Part shown: positions 25,322 to 34,858 of the stretch, in pieces
How positions within the stretch are numbered: the stretch's first letter is position 1
How the letters are laid out: each line of letters begins with the position of its first letter
DNA from: an uncultured Tateyamaria sp.
GTDB lineage: Bacteria > Pseudomonadota > Alphaproteobacteria > Rhodobacterales > Rhodobacteraceae
Assembly (NCBI RefSeq): GCF_947503465.1
Contig: NZ_CANNDN010000001.1
Location: 1,736,001 to 1,800,000, forward strand
Direction: 5' to 3'
Length of the DNA: 64,000 nucleotides
The notes under the pieces: generated by a model
What the model saw: the letters and a program-made list of their open reading frames with translations, nothing else
Told to the model about the DNA's origin: nothing
Database searches by the model: none
Position numbers and translations under genes: made by a program

Positions 25322-26843
25322 CGCACACAGATCATTCAAACTCCCCGACCTGGGGCGGGGCCTCGTCGCGCTGCTCCTCGGGATCGCGCACCCGGCCCTG
25401 GCGGGGACGCCGTCCTTCACACCCGTGGACGTGCCTCTGCACATCTATGATGGCGGATGGGAACATTTCGTGGGCGGCGGTCTGGCCGTGCTTGATTGCA
25501 ACGGCGATGCCCGCCCCGATCTGGTGGCCGCGGGCGGCACCAATCCTCCGCTTCTGCTTCGGAACGTGTCCGAAGATACGGTGGCATTTGAACCGGTGGC
25601 CGATACCGGCTTGGATATACGGGGCACGACGGGGGCCTATCCGCTTGATATCGACAATGACGGGCATCTTGATCTGGTGATGCTGCGCGTTGGCCCCGAT
25701 CAGATCCTGCGCGGACGCGGCGATTGCACGTTCGAGCCGTTGCCCTACCGCTTTGACAACCGGTGGAGCACGGCGTTTTCCGCCACCTGGGAGAGGGGCG
25801 CGTCCGCCCCCACCCTCGCCTTTGGTCACTATGTGGACCGCAGCGACCCCGATGGCCCGTTCGAGGCGTGTGACATCAACCATCTGTGGCGTCCCGACGG
25901 GCCGACCTATGCCGTCACCGAACTGGTGCCGGGGCATTGTGCCCTGTCATTGCTGTTCACCGATTGGGCGCGCAACGGGCGGGCTGACCTGCGCGTGTCC
26001 AATGACCGGCACTATTATGTGCGCGACGGAGAAGAGCAGATGTGGGCGATGGACCCTGTGCCACGGCTTTACACCGAAGCGGATGGATGGGCGCGGCACA
26101 CGCTGTGGGGCATGGGTATCGCAACCCGCGATCTGGATCGCGACGGGCGGGACGAAGTGTACCTGTCTTCCATGGGCGACCAGCGGCTGATGAGGCAGAT
26201 CGGCGATGGCCCCGGTTTTCAGGACGTCCCCTTCGACATGGGTACGGCGGCGCATCGGCCCTATCTGGGCGATGATGGCCGCCCGTCCACGGGCTGGCAC
26301 ATCGCCTTTGGCGACGTGAACAATGACGGGCGGGACGATGCCTTCATTGCCAAGGGCAATGTTCAGCAAATGCCCGGCAATGCGATGGAGGACCCGAACA
26401 ACCTGTTGATCGCGCAGGCCGATGGCAGCTTTGCCGAGGCAGGTGACATCGCGGGCGTTGCGTCGCTGCATCGGGGGCGCGGGGCCGCGCTGGTGGACTT
26501 CAACGGCGATGGGTTGCTGGATCTGGCGGTCGTCAACCGGCGCGCCCCGTTGGAGATCTGGCAGAACGTGACCCGAACGGACGGAAACTGGCTGTCTGTT
26601 TCCCTGTCGCAGCCTGCCCCGAACACGCAGGCCGTGGGCGCGTGGATCGAGGTGGATGACGGGGGTGCCGTTCAGTCCCGCGAAGTGACCGTTGGGGGCG
26701 GGCATGCGGGCGGCGTTGCCGGGCCGCAGCACTTTGGGTTGGGCGCGGCGCAAACGGTGCGTCTGCGCGTGCGGTGGCCGCATGCGGCGTGGAGCGGTTG
26801 GCAAGATGTGGCAGCCGGTGCACCCGTTGTCTTGCGGCGGTAG
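25314..26843 (+). CDS. Secreted FG-GAP/VCBS repeat protein, CRTAC1/ASPIC-UnbV type
   Basis: The 509-residue protein has a signal-like N-terminus (LVALLLGIAHPALA) and calcium-binding beta-propeller repeats with DxDxDG-like loops: LDCNGDARPDL, LDIDNDGHLDL, DLDRDGRDEV, DVNNDGRDDA and DFNGDGLLDL. The C-terminal part fits the ASPIC/UnbV domain (GWQDVAAGAPVVL). Function is unknown; such proteins are extracellular. Its ATG overlaps the ROK gene's end by 8 bp, so it may be co-transcribed with the repressor. It is convergent with a MauG-like peroxidase, a partner often seen near this family. Confidence 0.8.
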   Translation: MRDAHRSFKLPDLGRGLVALLLGIAHPALAGTPSFTPVDVPLHIYDGGWEHFVGGGLAVLDCNGDARPDLVAAGGTNPPLLLRNVSEDTVAFEPVADTGLDIRGTTGAYPLDIDNDGHLDLVMLRVGPDQILRGRGDCTFEPLPYRFDNRWSTAFSATWERGASAPTLAFGHYVDRSDPDGPFEACDINHLWRPDGPTYAVTELVPGHCALSLLFTDWARNGRADLRVSNDRHYYVRDGEEQMWAMDPVPRLYTEADGWARHTLWGMGIATRDLDRDGRDEVYLSSMGDQRLMRQIGDGPGFQDVPFDMGTAAHRPYLGDDGRPSTGWHIAFGDVNNDGRDDAFIAKGNVQQMPGNAMEDPNNLLIAQADGSFAEAGDIAGVASLHRGRGAALVDFNGDGLLDLAVVNRRAPLEIWQNVTRTDGNWLSVSLSQPAPNTQAVGAWIEVDDGGAVQSREVTVGGGHAGGVAGPQHFGLGAAQTVRLRVRWPHAAWSGWQDVAAGAPVVLRR

Positions 26844-26871
26844 GGGCGCTGCCCCTCGGCGCATGCGCGCC
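26843..26871. terminator. Tandem stem-loops between convergent CRTAC1-like and peroxidase genes
   Basis: GGGGC-GCT-GCCCC (26843-26855, touching the stop codon) and GGCGC-ATGC-GCGCC (26858-26871) lie back to back in the 63-bp gap. They probably form a bidirectional terminator, though no clear T-run is present. Confidence 0.45.
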
Positions 26872-26906
26872 TCACCCCGTCGTATTTCTGGTCAGAAGAA
26901 GCGCAC

Positions 26907-28211
26907 TCATTTGTCGATCGGCAGCCCGCTGGGCACCGCGGACGGAATGCCCAGCGCGCCGCGGATGCTTTGTGGATCGGTCAGCGCGTTGAGAAAGGCG
27001 AGAATGTCGTCCACCTCGTTCTCCGACAGCGCGGTCGGGGCCAGGTCGTTGGCAGCGGCGATGGCGTTCAGCTCGTCCTCATCGCTCAGCACCCGCATGT
27101 CGTCGGCCTGAAACCCGGGCATCACGGCCTGACCGATGTCGTAATTGCGCAAGCTGGCAACCGGATCAAGGTGGTGCTGCACCACGCCTTTCAGCGTGGC
27201 ATAGGCCCCGCTGTGACCGTACGGCGCCGTCTGCGCGACATTGCGCAGGGGCGGCGTGCGAAACGCATAGGCGTCTTCTGGGTCTCCGGTGACCCGCATC
27301 CGCCCCGTGTCCTGTGCATGGCTTTCAAACCGGGCGGCCTTGCCCGGTCCGATCTGCGGCATGGCAATGGCATGAAAGCCGTGGTCGGTCTGGAACCGGC
27401 CCGAATGGCAATCGGCGCACCCCGCCTTGCCGTAAAACAGGTCCATACCGCGCATGGCCGCCGGATCCATTTCGGTTCCGTTGCGCAGATAAAGGTCAAA
27501 CGGGCTGGCCACACCGCGCCATTCGAAATCGAGGAAGGCGGCCACCGCGTCGGAAATGTCCGTGAAATGGATGGGGTCGTCCCCGATCACGCTGTCAAAC
27601 CGCGCGCGGTAGTCCGGGATTGCCGCGATCCGTCGCGACAGCAGGTCCCACGCGCCGCCGGTGCCGGTGATCAGCCCCTGCCGCACGGCCTGGGCAATCT
27701 CGTTTTCGCTGTAGTGCCCCGCCATTTCGTCCGCCGACAGCACCGGGAACATGGATTGCGCCGACAGGGCCGAGGCAAAGCCCGCCTCCATCTCCGCGCC
27801 CAGGGGCGTGCGGATGCCCGACGGGCGGCTTGCGTCCACCTCCAACCGGCCATCGTGGAAGAACACGGTGAATTCTGTCGCGCCCAGATTGAACAGCGGC
27901 GGCGCGTTGCGCGGAATGCGCTGTTCCGGCAGGTTCTCGGGATCGGCCACGCGGTCCGGCCCCAGGCCCGTCGCGCCATCGCCCAGACCCAGCGACACCC
28001 CGTCGCCTGTCGCGAACCTCGGATGGTGACAGGTCGCACAGCTAACCGTCTTCGACCCAGACAGGATCGGATCATAGAACAGCAACCGGCCCAATTCGAC
28101 CTGCGCGCTGTTCACGTCTGGAAACACGGGCTCTTCGAACGGCAAATCGGCGGCCCACACCGGGGCCGCCATCACCGCCAAAACAAGCGCCTTACACAAA
28201 ACGCGAAACAT
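26907..28211 (-). CDS. Dihaem cytochrome c peroxidase/MauG family protein
   Basis: The 434-residue periplasmic protein begins with a signal peptide ([20 protein letters not shown]) and has two c-type haem motifs, CATCH (58-62) and CADCH (265-269). It either reduces hydrogen peroxide using cytochrome c or, like MauG, oxidises a partner protein. ATG 28211 lies inside the 3' end of xylA (20-bp overlap) with a GGAG site in the xylA coding sequence, so it appears translationally coupled to xylose genes, which is unusual. It converges on the CRTAC1-like gene. Confidence 0.9.
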   Translation of the reverse strand: MFRVLCKALVLAVMAAPVWAADLPFEEPVFPDVNSAQVELGRLLFYDPILSGSKTVSCATCHHPRFATGDGVSLGLGDGATGLGPDRVADPENLPEQRIPRNAPPLFNLGATEFTVFFHDGRLEVDASRPSGIRTPLGAEMEAGFASALSAQSMFPVLSADEMAGHYSENEIAQAVRQGLITGTGGAWDLLSRRIAAIPDYRARFDSVIGDDPIHFTDISDAVAAFLDFEWRGVASPFDLYLRNGTEMDPAAMRGMDLFYGKAGCADCHSGRFQTDHGFHAIAMPQIGPGKAARFESHAQDTGRMRVTGDPEDAYAFRTPPLRNVAQTAPYGHSGAYATLKGVVQHHLDPVASLRNYDIGQAVMPGFQADDMRVLSDEDELNAIAAANDLAPTALSENEVDDILAFLNALTDPQSIRGALGIPSAVPSGLPIDK

Positions 28212-29499
28212 AGTTCTCCAAAATCTCCTGCCGGCCCGAATGGGGCTGCGGCGCGATCCCCTCGGCAATGACACGATCCGAAATCGTCGCAAGATCGCTC
28301 TTCAGCATGGCCTGCGCCTCGGCGGTCCCCCACCCGGCATAGCGGGCCGCCAAGGCGTCGTCCAATCCACCATCCTCGATCATCGCCGCCGCAGCTTTCA
28401 ACCCCCGCGCACAGATGTCCATGGCGCCCACATGGGCGGCGATCAAATCCTCGGCATCCAACGACTGGCGGCGCAGCTTGGCGTCGAAATTCGTACCACC
28501 CAGGCCAAGCCCCCCGGCCTTCAGGATGTGGTAGTAACACAGCGCCACCTCGGGCACATTGTTGGGGAACTGGTCCGTGTCCCACCCCGACTGGTAGTCG
28601 TTGCGGTTCATGTCGATGGACCCCAGCATCCCTTCCGATGCGGCCACCGCAATCTCGTGCTCGAACGAATGTCCGGCCAGAATGGCATGGCCCTGCTCCA
28701 GGTTCAGCTTCACCTCGCCCTCAAGGCCATATTTGCGCAAAAATCCGACACAGGTCGCCGCATCGAAATCATACTGATGCTTGCTGGGCTCCTGCGGCTT
28801 CGGCTCGACAAGGATCTGGCCCTCAAACCCGATCTTGTGCTTGTACTCGACCACCATGGACAGGAACCGGCCCATATGGTCCAGCTCCCGGCCCATGTCG
28901 GTGTTCAGCAAGGTCTCGTACCCCTCGCGCCCGCCCCACAGGACATAGTTCTGGCCGCCCAGCTTCCGGGTCGCATCCATGCACCCTTTCACGGTGGCGG
29001 CAGCATAGGCAAAGACATCCGGGTCCGGGTTGGTTGACGCGCCCGCCATCCAGCGACGGTGGCTGAACATGTTGGCGGTCCCCCACAAACACCCCACCCC
29101 GGTCGCTTCCATCTTGGGCCCGAAGTAATCGGTGATCTCGTTCAGCCGATCCAGGCTTTCTGCAAACGTCGCCCCCTCCGGCCGGATATCCGCATCATGC
29201 CAACAAAAGAACGGCACACCCAACCGCTCGAACATCTCGAAGGCGACATCGGCCTTCATCTTGGCCCGCCCCATATCGTCCTGCGGATGCCAGGGGCGAA
29301 TGAACGTCTGCCCGCCAAACGGATCACCCCCCTCCCAAGCAAGGGAATGCCAATAGGCGACGGCAAAGCGCAGATGATCCTCCATGCGCTTGCCCATCAC
29401 CACCGCGTCGGAGTTGTAGTGGCGGAAGGCCATCGGGTTGGTGCTGTCCGGTCCCTCGAAGGTGGCGGGCGGGACGGCGTCAAAGAATCCAGTGGTCAT
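28192..29499 (-). CDS. xylA: Xylose isomerase
   Basis: This is a 435-residue enzyme converting D-xylose to D-xylulose. It has the catalytic His101/Asp104 pair in [12 protein letters not shown] (same numbering as the E. coli enzyme), metal-binding [34 protein letters not shown] and SIDMNRND. Length matches the E. coli-type (group II) isomerases. It starts in an ATGA overlap with xylB and is followed by the overlapping peroxidase gene. Confidence 0.97.
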   Translation of the reverse strand: MTTGFFDAVPPATFEGPDSTNPMAFRHYNSDAVVMGKRMEDHLRFAVAYWHSLAWEGGDPFGGQTFIRPWHPQDDMGRAKMKADVAFEMFERLGVPFFCWHDADIRPEGATFAESLDRLNEITDYFGPKMEATGVGCLWGTANMFSHRRWMAGASTNPDPDVFAYAAATVKGCMDATRKLGGQNYVLWGGREGYETLLNTDMGRELDHMGRFLSMVVEYKHKIGFEGQILVEPKPQEPSKHQYDFDAATCVGFLRKYGLEGEVKLNLEQGHAILAGHSFEHEIAVAASEGMLGSIDMNRNDYQSGWDTDQFPNNVPEVALCYYHILKAGGLGLGGTNFDAKLRRQSLDAEDLIAAHVGAMDICARGLKAAAAMIEDGGLDDALAARYAGWGTAEAQAMLKSDLATISDRVIAEGIAPQPHSGRQEILENYVSRFV

Positions 29500-30944
29500 G
29501 GCATGGCTTTCAGTTTGGAGTAAGCGCCTGCAAAGGCAGAATAGGCGTCGTCATAGGCGGCAATCAGGTCCGCCTGCGGGGTTATCACATCAACGACCGG
29601 GGGTTTTGTCATCACGGTGCCGGGGTCCGCGCCCGTGTCACCGCACATCGCGATGCGCGCAGCGCCCAGGGCGGCGCCAAAGGCACCCTCGTCCGGGCGT
29701 TCCAGCGGAATGTTCAGGGTCGTGGCCAGCATGCGCGTCCAGTACTCCGACCGGCTGCCACCCCCGATGGCAAGGGCCGATGACAGCTGCGCACCGGTGG
29801 CTTTCAGGGCCTCGAAACTGTCACGCAAGGCAAAGCTGACACCGGCCATGACAGCCCGGGTCAGGTCCTGCGGGCCCGTGGCGACATCCAGCCCCGTCAG
29901 CCCGCCCCGCACAGCGGCATCATTATGGGGCGTCCGTTCGCCCGACAGGTAGGGATAGAATTTCACATCCCCCGGCGCATGCAGCGTATCACCCAACGCA
30001 GCGGACAAATCGCCTGCGCCTTGCCCCGTGACCCGGCTCAACCAGTTCAGGCTGTCTGTCGCGGCCAACACCACACCCATCTGGTACCACCGCCCGGGCA
30101 CGGCGTGGCAAAAGGTGTGAACAGCCGTTGCCGCATCCGGCGCATAGCGATCGCGCCCTGCCAGCACGACGCCCGACGTCCCGAGGGACACGAAACCATC
30201 GCCTTCGCCCAACGCGCCCACGCCGCACGCGGCCACCGCATTGTCCGCGCCCCCGGCCACCACCTTGCACCCCGCAGGCAGGCCCAGATCGGCACGGGCC
30301 GGCTGCACCTCGCCCACGACGTCGGTGCCCTCCAGAAGGTCCGGCATCTGGTCCCGGCGCAGTCCGCCCAGCGCCAAAAGGTCCTCCGACCAATCCCGCG
30401 CGCCCACATCCAGCCACGCAGTGCCCGCCGCATCCGACATCTCCGTGGCAAAGCGGCCTGTCAGCCACCACAACAGGTAATCCTTGGGCAACATGACCCG
30501 CGCCACCCGGGCAAAGATCTCGGGCTCATGCACTGCGACCCAGGCCAGTTTGGGCGCGGTAAATCCCGGGAACACGATATTGCCGCTGATGGCGCGCGCC
30601 ACCGGGTCGGCATCCATGGCGGATGCCTCGGCATGGCTGCGCGTGTCATTCCACAGAATGCAGGGGCGCAGCACAGCGCCATCTGCGTCAACCATGACCG
30701 CCCCGTGCATGTGACCCGAAAAGGACAGGGCGCGCACAGCACCATACGCAGCCGGATGCCTGGCCCGCAGCGCGGCCAACGCGGTGCCTACGCCCCGCAC
30801 CCAGTCGTCAGGGTCCTGCTCGCTCCAACCCGCGGCCGGGTTCGACACGTCATAGGTGGCATCGGCACCGCCGACCGCATGCCCGTCGCCATCGACCAGC
30901 AGCGCTTTCACACCCGACGTGCCCAGATCAAGTCCGAGATACAT
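29496..30944 (-). CDS. xylB: Xylulokinase
   Basis: This is an FGGY-family kinase of 482 residues that phosphorylates D-xylulose. The N-terminal phosphate loop [21 protein letters not shown] and the C-terminal signature [13 protein letters not shown] are visible. Two ATGs are possible: 30950 directly abuts the GGGAGG sequence, while 30944 lies six bases from it, so 30944 is preferred. It is the first gene of xylB-xylA-peroxidase, with a putative ROK operator about 35 bp upstream. Confidence 0.95.
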   Translation of the reverse strand: MYLGLDLGTSGVKALLVDGDGHAVGGADATYDVSNPAAGWSEQDPDDWVRGVGTALAALRARHPAAYGAVRALSFSGHMHGAVMVDADGAVLRPCILWNDTRSHAEASAMDADPVARAISGNIVFPGFTAPKLAWVAVHEPEIFARVARVMLPKDYLLWWLTGRFATEMSDAAGTAWLDVGARDWSEDLLALGGLRRDQMPDLLEGTDVVGEVQPARADLGLPAGCKVVAGGADNAVAACGVGALGEGDGFVSLGTSGVVLAGRDRYAPDAATAVHTFCHAVPGRWYQMGVVLAATDSLNWLSRVTGQGAGDLSAALGDTLHAPGDVKFYPYLSGERTPHNDAAVRGGLTGLDVATGPQDLTRAVMAGVSFALRDSFEALKATGAQLSSALAIGGGSRSEYWTRMLATTLNIPLERPDEGAFGAALGAARIAMCGDTGADPGTVMTKPPVVDVITPQADLIAAYDDAYSAFAGAYSKLKAMP

Positions 30945-30977
30945 CGACATCCTCCCTGATCCCCACCCTTGCGCCCA

Positions 30978-31001
30978 TTAATTCAATTGTCAAACTAATT
31001 A
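30978..31001. promoter_or_regulatory. Putative XylR (ROK) operator, copy 2
   Basis: This AT-rich imperfect dyad with TTAATT and AATTA ends lies upstream of xylB. It shares TTC-N-A-N4-CAAA-Y-TAA with the motif in front of xylF at 24009-24033. The rest of the 201-bp xylB-rpe gap shows no other clear signal. Confidence 0.6.
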
Positions 31002-31151
31002 TGATGTACGCCCCTCAGAAACCGCCCGGACCTCACGCGCGAAACGGCACATCTTCATTGTTCCTCAAATATGCCCGCCGGAGGCACCTGCCCTTTCCGC
31101 CATCCCGGACAGATAGTATAGGGGCCGGACACCAGACAAAGGACAGCGCCC

Positions 31152-31841
31152 ATGCCCTTCGACCGCTCGATCAAGATCGCCCCCTCCATCCTCGCCGCTG
31201 ACTTCGCCAATTTCGGCGCGGAATGCGCCGCTGCCTGCGACCAGGGCGCGGACTGGATCCATGTCGATGTCATGGACGGCCATTTCGTGCCGAACATAAC
31301 CTTCGGTCCAGCCACCTGCGCGGCGATCCGCCCCCATATCAAGGGCGTGATGGATGTCCATCTGATGATCGCGCCCGTCGATCCCTATATCGATGCCTTT
31401 GCGGATGCAGGCGCTGACGTGCTCACCGCCCATGTCGAGGCCGGGCCCCACATCCACCGCACGCTGCAAGCCATCCGGGGCGCGGGCATGAAAGCGGGTG
31501 TGGCCCTCAACCCCGGCACCCCCGCCGCGGCGGTGGAAGAGGTGATGGACATGGTCGACCTGGTCTGCGTGATGACGGTGAACCCCGGCTTCGGCGGTCA
31601 GAAGTTCATCGATATGTCGAACAAGATCAAAGCGTTGCGCGCCATGATCGGCGACCGCCCTGTGCATGTCGAAATCGACGGCGGCGTGGACCCGACAACT
31701 GCGCCGATCGTGGCCAGGGCAGGCGCAGACGTGCTGGTCGCAGGCTCCGCCGTCTTCCGGGGCGGCTCCGTCAGCGATCCTGCCCCTTACGGTGACAACA
31801 TCCGCAACATCCGCGCCGCAGCGGAGGGGGTCTGGACGTAA
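31152..31841 (+). CDS. rpe: Ribulose-phosphate 3-epimerase
   Basis: The 229-residue TIM-barrel enzyme interconverts ribulose 5-phosphate and xylulose 5-phosphate. Motifs include KIAPSILAADFANFG, WIHVDVMDGHFVPN (His37, Asp39), MTVNPGFGGQKFI and EIDGGVDPTTAP. AAAGGA precedes the start. It is divergent from xylB, so its product meets xylulose 5-phosphate from the adjacent xylose pathway and passes it into the pentose phosphate cycle. Confidence 0.95.
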   Translation: MPFDRSIKIAPSILAADFANFGAECAAACDQGADWIHVDVMDGHFVPNITFGPATCAAIRPHIKGVMDVHLMIAPVDPYIDAFADAGADVLTAHVEAGPHIHRTLQAIRGAGMKAGVALNPGTPAAAVEEVMDMVDLVCVMTVNPGFGGQKFIDMSNKIKALRAMIGDRPVHVEIDGGVDPTTAPIVARAGADVLVAGSAVFRGGSVSDPAPYGDNIRNIRAAAEGVWT

Positions 31842-31892
31842 CAGCGTTCCTGAACAGAAAGCGGACCGGGACACGCGCCGCGCGCCTGTGCG

Positions 31893-33389
31893 TCAGACCA
31901 ACTGCTCCGCAAAGGTCTCGATCAGCTTGTGCTTGAGGATCTTGCCGGTTGGCGCCGCAGGCAAGTGCGAAGCCAACACGTAGCGCGCAGGCCGCTTGTA
32001 CCCGGCCAGCCGTCCCTTGACGAAGTCGCGCAGGTCATTCTCCATCAATACGCTTCCGTCCGGAACCTGAACAAAGGCCAGCACCTCTTCGTCCCCCCCC
32101 ACGGCGCGCCCGACCACAGCCGCCTGCACGACGTCCGGATGGTCGTTGAGCGCAGCCTCCACCTCGGGCGGGAATACGTTGAACCCCCCGTGAATGATCA
32201 ACTCTTTTGCGCGCCCCAGAATGTGCAGCTTGCCAGCCTCATCAATCTGCCCGAGGTCCCCTGTGCGCAACCAGCCATCATCGCTCAGCACCTTCGCGGT
32301 CTCATCGGGATTTCGAAAATACCCTTTCATCACATGCGGTCCGCGGGTCAGGACTTCACCCCCCGGAACACGCTCATCAATGGCGATCTCGATCCCCGGC
32401 AACGCAGGTCCGACGGACGTGTCGGGGTCCCCAAGCACGTTCCGCGTCGCCGCAGTTCCTGCGGTGCTCTCGGTCATGCCATAGCCGTTCTGGATCGCGA
32501 CGCCATAAAACGCCTCGGCCTCGCGTTTCCAAGTTGGGTCCAGTGGTGCAGCACCCGAGGACACGTAGCGAAGCGTTCTGGAACCGAGTGCTGTCTCGCC
32601 AAGCGCCTTGGCGTGGGCCATCAGAAGCGCGTGCATTTGCGGCACGGCGGAGAAGAGGGTGATGCCGTCGCGGAGCGCGTCGAAAACATCCGCCACGACA
32701 AAGCGCGGCACCAGACGCACGGGCGCACCGGCGTGGATGGCAGCGACGACGACCGAACACAACCCGAACACGTGCGTGGTGGGCAGCACGCCATAGATGA
32801 GGTCGTCGTGGGTCATGCCGCGCAACTCGGCGCTGGTCTTGCCGCCGAAGCGGACGTTGGCATGGGTGAGCATGACGCCCTTGGGATCGCCCGTGGTGCC
32901 GGTGGTATAAAGGAGGACGGCAACGTCGCTGTCCCTGGGGAAACTGTCCCCGCGGGGACAGTGTAGCGATATCTCTCCCCATATGCCGGATATGGTGCTG
33001 GCGTCTAAATCTGCGATTTTTTTCTGTGCGGTGATGCTGTGCTTTTTCGCGTCTGGCGAGATCTGTGTGGTGAAGAACACTGCCTTGGGCGCGGCATGGG
33101 CATCGACGCGGTCGATTTCGGCGGCGGTCTGGCGGGCATTCACCGGAACGGCGATGGCCCCCAAGGCCCATGTGGCAAAGAGGGCCGCGACCTTGGCGGC
33201 GCAATTCTCGGACACGATCATGACGCGGTCGCCTTGTTCGATGCCCTTGGTTTTCAGCACTTCGGCAATCTCGCCTGCGGCGGTGCTCAGGTCTGCATAG
33301 GTCAGGCGCGCGCCTGTGACATCTTCCAAGGCCAGCGCATCGGGCCGGGTTGCCACCTGATGGGCAAGGAGGTCATAGACGCTATCCAC
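31893..33389 (-). CDS. Acyl-CoA synthetase (AMP-forming, class I adenylate-forming)
   Basis: The 498-residue ligase activates a carboxylic acid to its CoA thioester. Core motifs are the P-loop YTTGTTGDPKG, NGYGMTEST, WLRTGDLG and the C-terminal GRAKELIIHGGFN and PTGKILK lysine. GTG 33389 overlaps the thioesterase stop by 8 bp and begins VDSVYDLLAHQ; earlier starts in the frame would run into the thioesterase gene. It is the last gene of the five-gene beta-oxidation operon, a likely entry step for its acid substrate. Confidence 0.9.
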   Translation of the reverse strand: MDSVYDLLAHQVATRPDALALEDVTGARLTYADLSTAAGEIAEVLKTKGIEQGDRVMIVSENCAAKVAALFATWALGAIAVPVNARQTAAEIDRVDAHAAPKAVFFTTQISPDAKKHSITAQKKIADLDASTISGIWGEISLHCPRGDSFPRDSDVAVLLYTTGTTGDPKGVMLTHANVRFGGKTSAELRGMTHDDLIYGVLPTTHVFGLCSVVVAAIHAGAPVRLVPRFVVADVFDALRDGITLFSAVPQMHALLMAHAKALGETALGSRTLRYVSSGAAPLDPTWKREAEAFYGVAIQNGYGMTESTAGTAATRNVLGDPDTSVGPALPGIEIAIDERVPGGEVLTRGPHVMKGYFRNPDETAKVLSDDGWLRTGDLGQIDEAGKLHILGRAKELIIHGGFNVFPPEVEAALNDHPDVVQAAVVGRAVGGDEEVLAFVQVPDGSVLMENDLRDFVKGRLAGYKRPARYVLASHLPAAPTGKILKHKLIETFAEQLV

Positions 33390-33804
33390 CCCGGACCCGC
33401 TTGTAGACGCCCGTGGACGTGGCAAGGACGGTGCCGCTTTCGTCCTCAAGCCGCCCTTCGGTAAAGATGGTGCTGCGTCCGCCGCCTGCGACCTCGCCCG
33501 TGGCGACCACCACTCCGCCACTGGCGGGGGCGAGGTAGTTGGTCGTCATTGTCAGGGTCGCCACCTTGCTGCTGCCATCGTCATTGCCGGTCCGCGCGGC
33601 GGCAAAGCCCATGGCGTTGTCGAGCATCGCGGACATGATGCCCCCATGCAGCCCGCCGTGGCGGTTGCCATGCTGCGCGCCGATGTCGAGCCAGCAGCGC
33701 GACACGCCGTCCGCTTCGCGGATGTCCACGACATAGCCCAGCAGCGTTTGCGCACCCGTCTCGTCGCGGATGATCCCCGGCCCTTCAGGCGGCAGAGAGG
33801 GCAA
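33382..33804 (-). CDS. PaaI-type hotdog-fold thioesterase
   Basis: This 140-residue protein has the hotdog thioesterase signature GNRHGGLHGGIMSAMLDNAMG. It would release CoA from dead-end or product thioesters. The only sensible start is a rare TTG at 33804, which has a well-spaced GGAG site and overlaps the end of the upstream acyl-CoA dehydrogenase by 20 bp. It is within the fad-like operon between the small dehydrogenase and the ligase. Confidence 0.85.
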   Translation of the reverse strand: MPSLPPEGPGIIRDETGAQTLLGYVVDIREADGVSRCWLDIGAQHGNRHGGLHGGIMSAMLDNAMGFAAARTGNDDGSSKVATLTMTTNYLAPASGGVVVATGEVAGGGRSTIFTEGRLEDESGTVLATSTGVYKRVRGG

Positions 33805-34858
33805 TGAACCGCTCCAGGTGGTAGTCAGTGTCGCCGAACCGGTGGTCGGCCATGACGATGCGCTTGGCGATATGGGCCAGTTCGTATTCCTGCGTCATGG
33901 CGATGCCGCCATGCATCTGGATCGCTTCCTCGGCCACCAGACGGCCGATGCGACCAATCAGGTTTTTCGAGGCCGACAGATGCATGTCCGCGCGCGCGTC
34001 GTCGATATAGCCGGCGGCGTTGATCACGGCAGAGCGCGCCTGTTCCAGCTCGATCAACAGATCCGCCATGCGGTGGGCAAGCGCCTGGAAGGTGCCGATG
34101 GGCCGCCCGAATTGCTTGCGCGTCATCAGATAGTCCTTGGTGAGCGCGGTGGCGGTTTCCATGGCACCCAGCGCTTCGGCGCATTGTGCGATAAGGGCGA
34201 GGCGGTTGGCGGCCTCATAGTCGGTGAGCGTCAGGCCAAGCGGCTCGCCGGGCGTGTTGTCCAGCGTGACCTCGGCGGCGCGGCCCCCGGCAAGGAGGGG
34301 GTAGCCCTGGATGTCCAGACCTGTCGCATCCTTGTTCACGAGGTAAAGCGCGATTGTATCGCCGTCCTTGGCCGAAACGATCAGGTGATCGGCGGCTTCG
34401 GCGTTCATCACGACGGCCTTGCGGCCTGTGAGTGCGTTGTCATTCGCGGTGGTGTTCACGTGGTCGAGGTCATAGCGGCTGTCGGGTTCGCCGTGGGCGA
34501 CGGCAAGGTGCAGCGCACCGCCAATCACCTGTTCGACGAGGTCCGTCTTGCCCGCCGCTGCGAGGAGGCGACCGCCGAAAAGTGCGCTGTCGAGGATGGG
34601 TTCGACGACGCCTGCCCGGCCCAGTTCCTCGAACACCACGGCGATGTCGAACCCTGCGCCGCCAAAGCCGCCCATGTCCTCGGTGAACAGCGCGCCGAGG
34701 ACGCCGAGGTCCGCCAGTTCCACCCAGATGTCGGGCGAGAACCCGGTGTCCGAGGCGAGGATTTCGTTCCGCCGTGCGGTGCCGTACTGTTCCCGCAGGT
34801 AGCGCCGCAACGTGTCTTGCAGCATCTGCCGTTCTTCGGTGAGGTTGAAGTCCATCAT
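33785..34858 (-). CDS. Acyl-CoA dehydrogenase, PimD-like small subunit
   Basis: This 357-residue flavoprotein of the acyl-CoA dehydrogenase fold (MDFNLTEERQMLQDTLRRYL; RKQFGRPIGTFQALAHRMADLL; IQMHGGIAMTQEYELAHI) is more divergent than its neighbour. The adjacent pair of one conserved and one divergent dehydrogenase matches the two-subunit pimeloyl-CoA dehydrogenase arrangement (PimC/PimD). ATG 34858 overlaps the upstream stop as ATGA; ATG 34855 is also possible. Confidence 0.87.
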   Translation of the reverse strand: MMDFNLTEERQMLQDTLRRYLREQYGTARRNEILASDTGFSPDIWVELADLGVLGALFTEDMGGFGGAGFDIAVVFEELGRAGVVEPILDSALFGGRLLAAAGKTDLVEQVIGGALHLAVAHGEPDSRYDLDHVNTTANDNALTGRKAVVMNAEAADHLIVSAKDGDTIALYLVNKDATGLDIQGYPLLAGGRAAEVTLDNTPGEPLGLTLTDYEAANRLALIAQCAEALGAMETATALTKDYLMTRKQFGRPIGTFQALAHRMADLLIELEQARSAVINAAGYIDDARADMHLSASKNLIGRIGRLVAEEAIQMHGGIAMTQEYELAHIAKRIVMADHRFGDTDYHLERFIALSAA

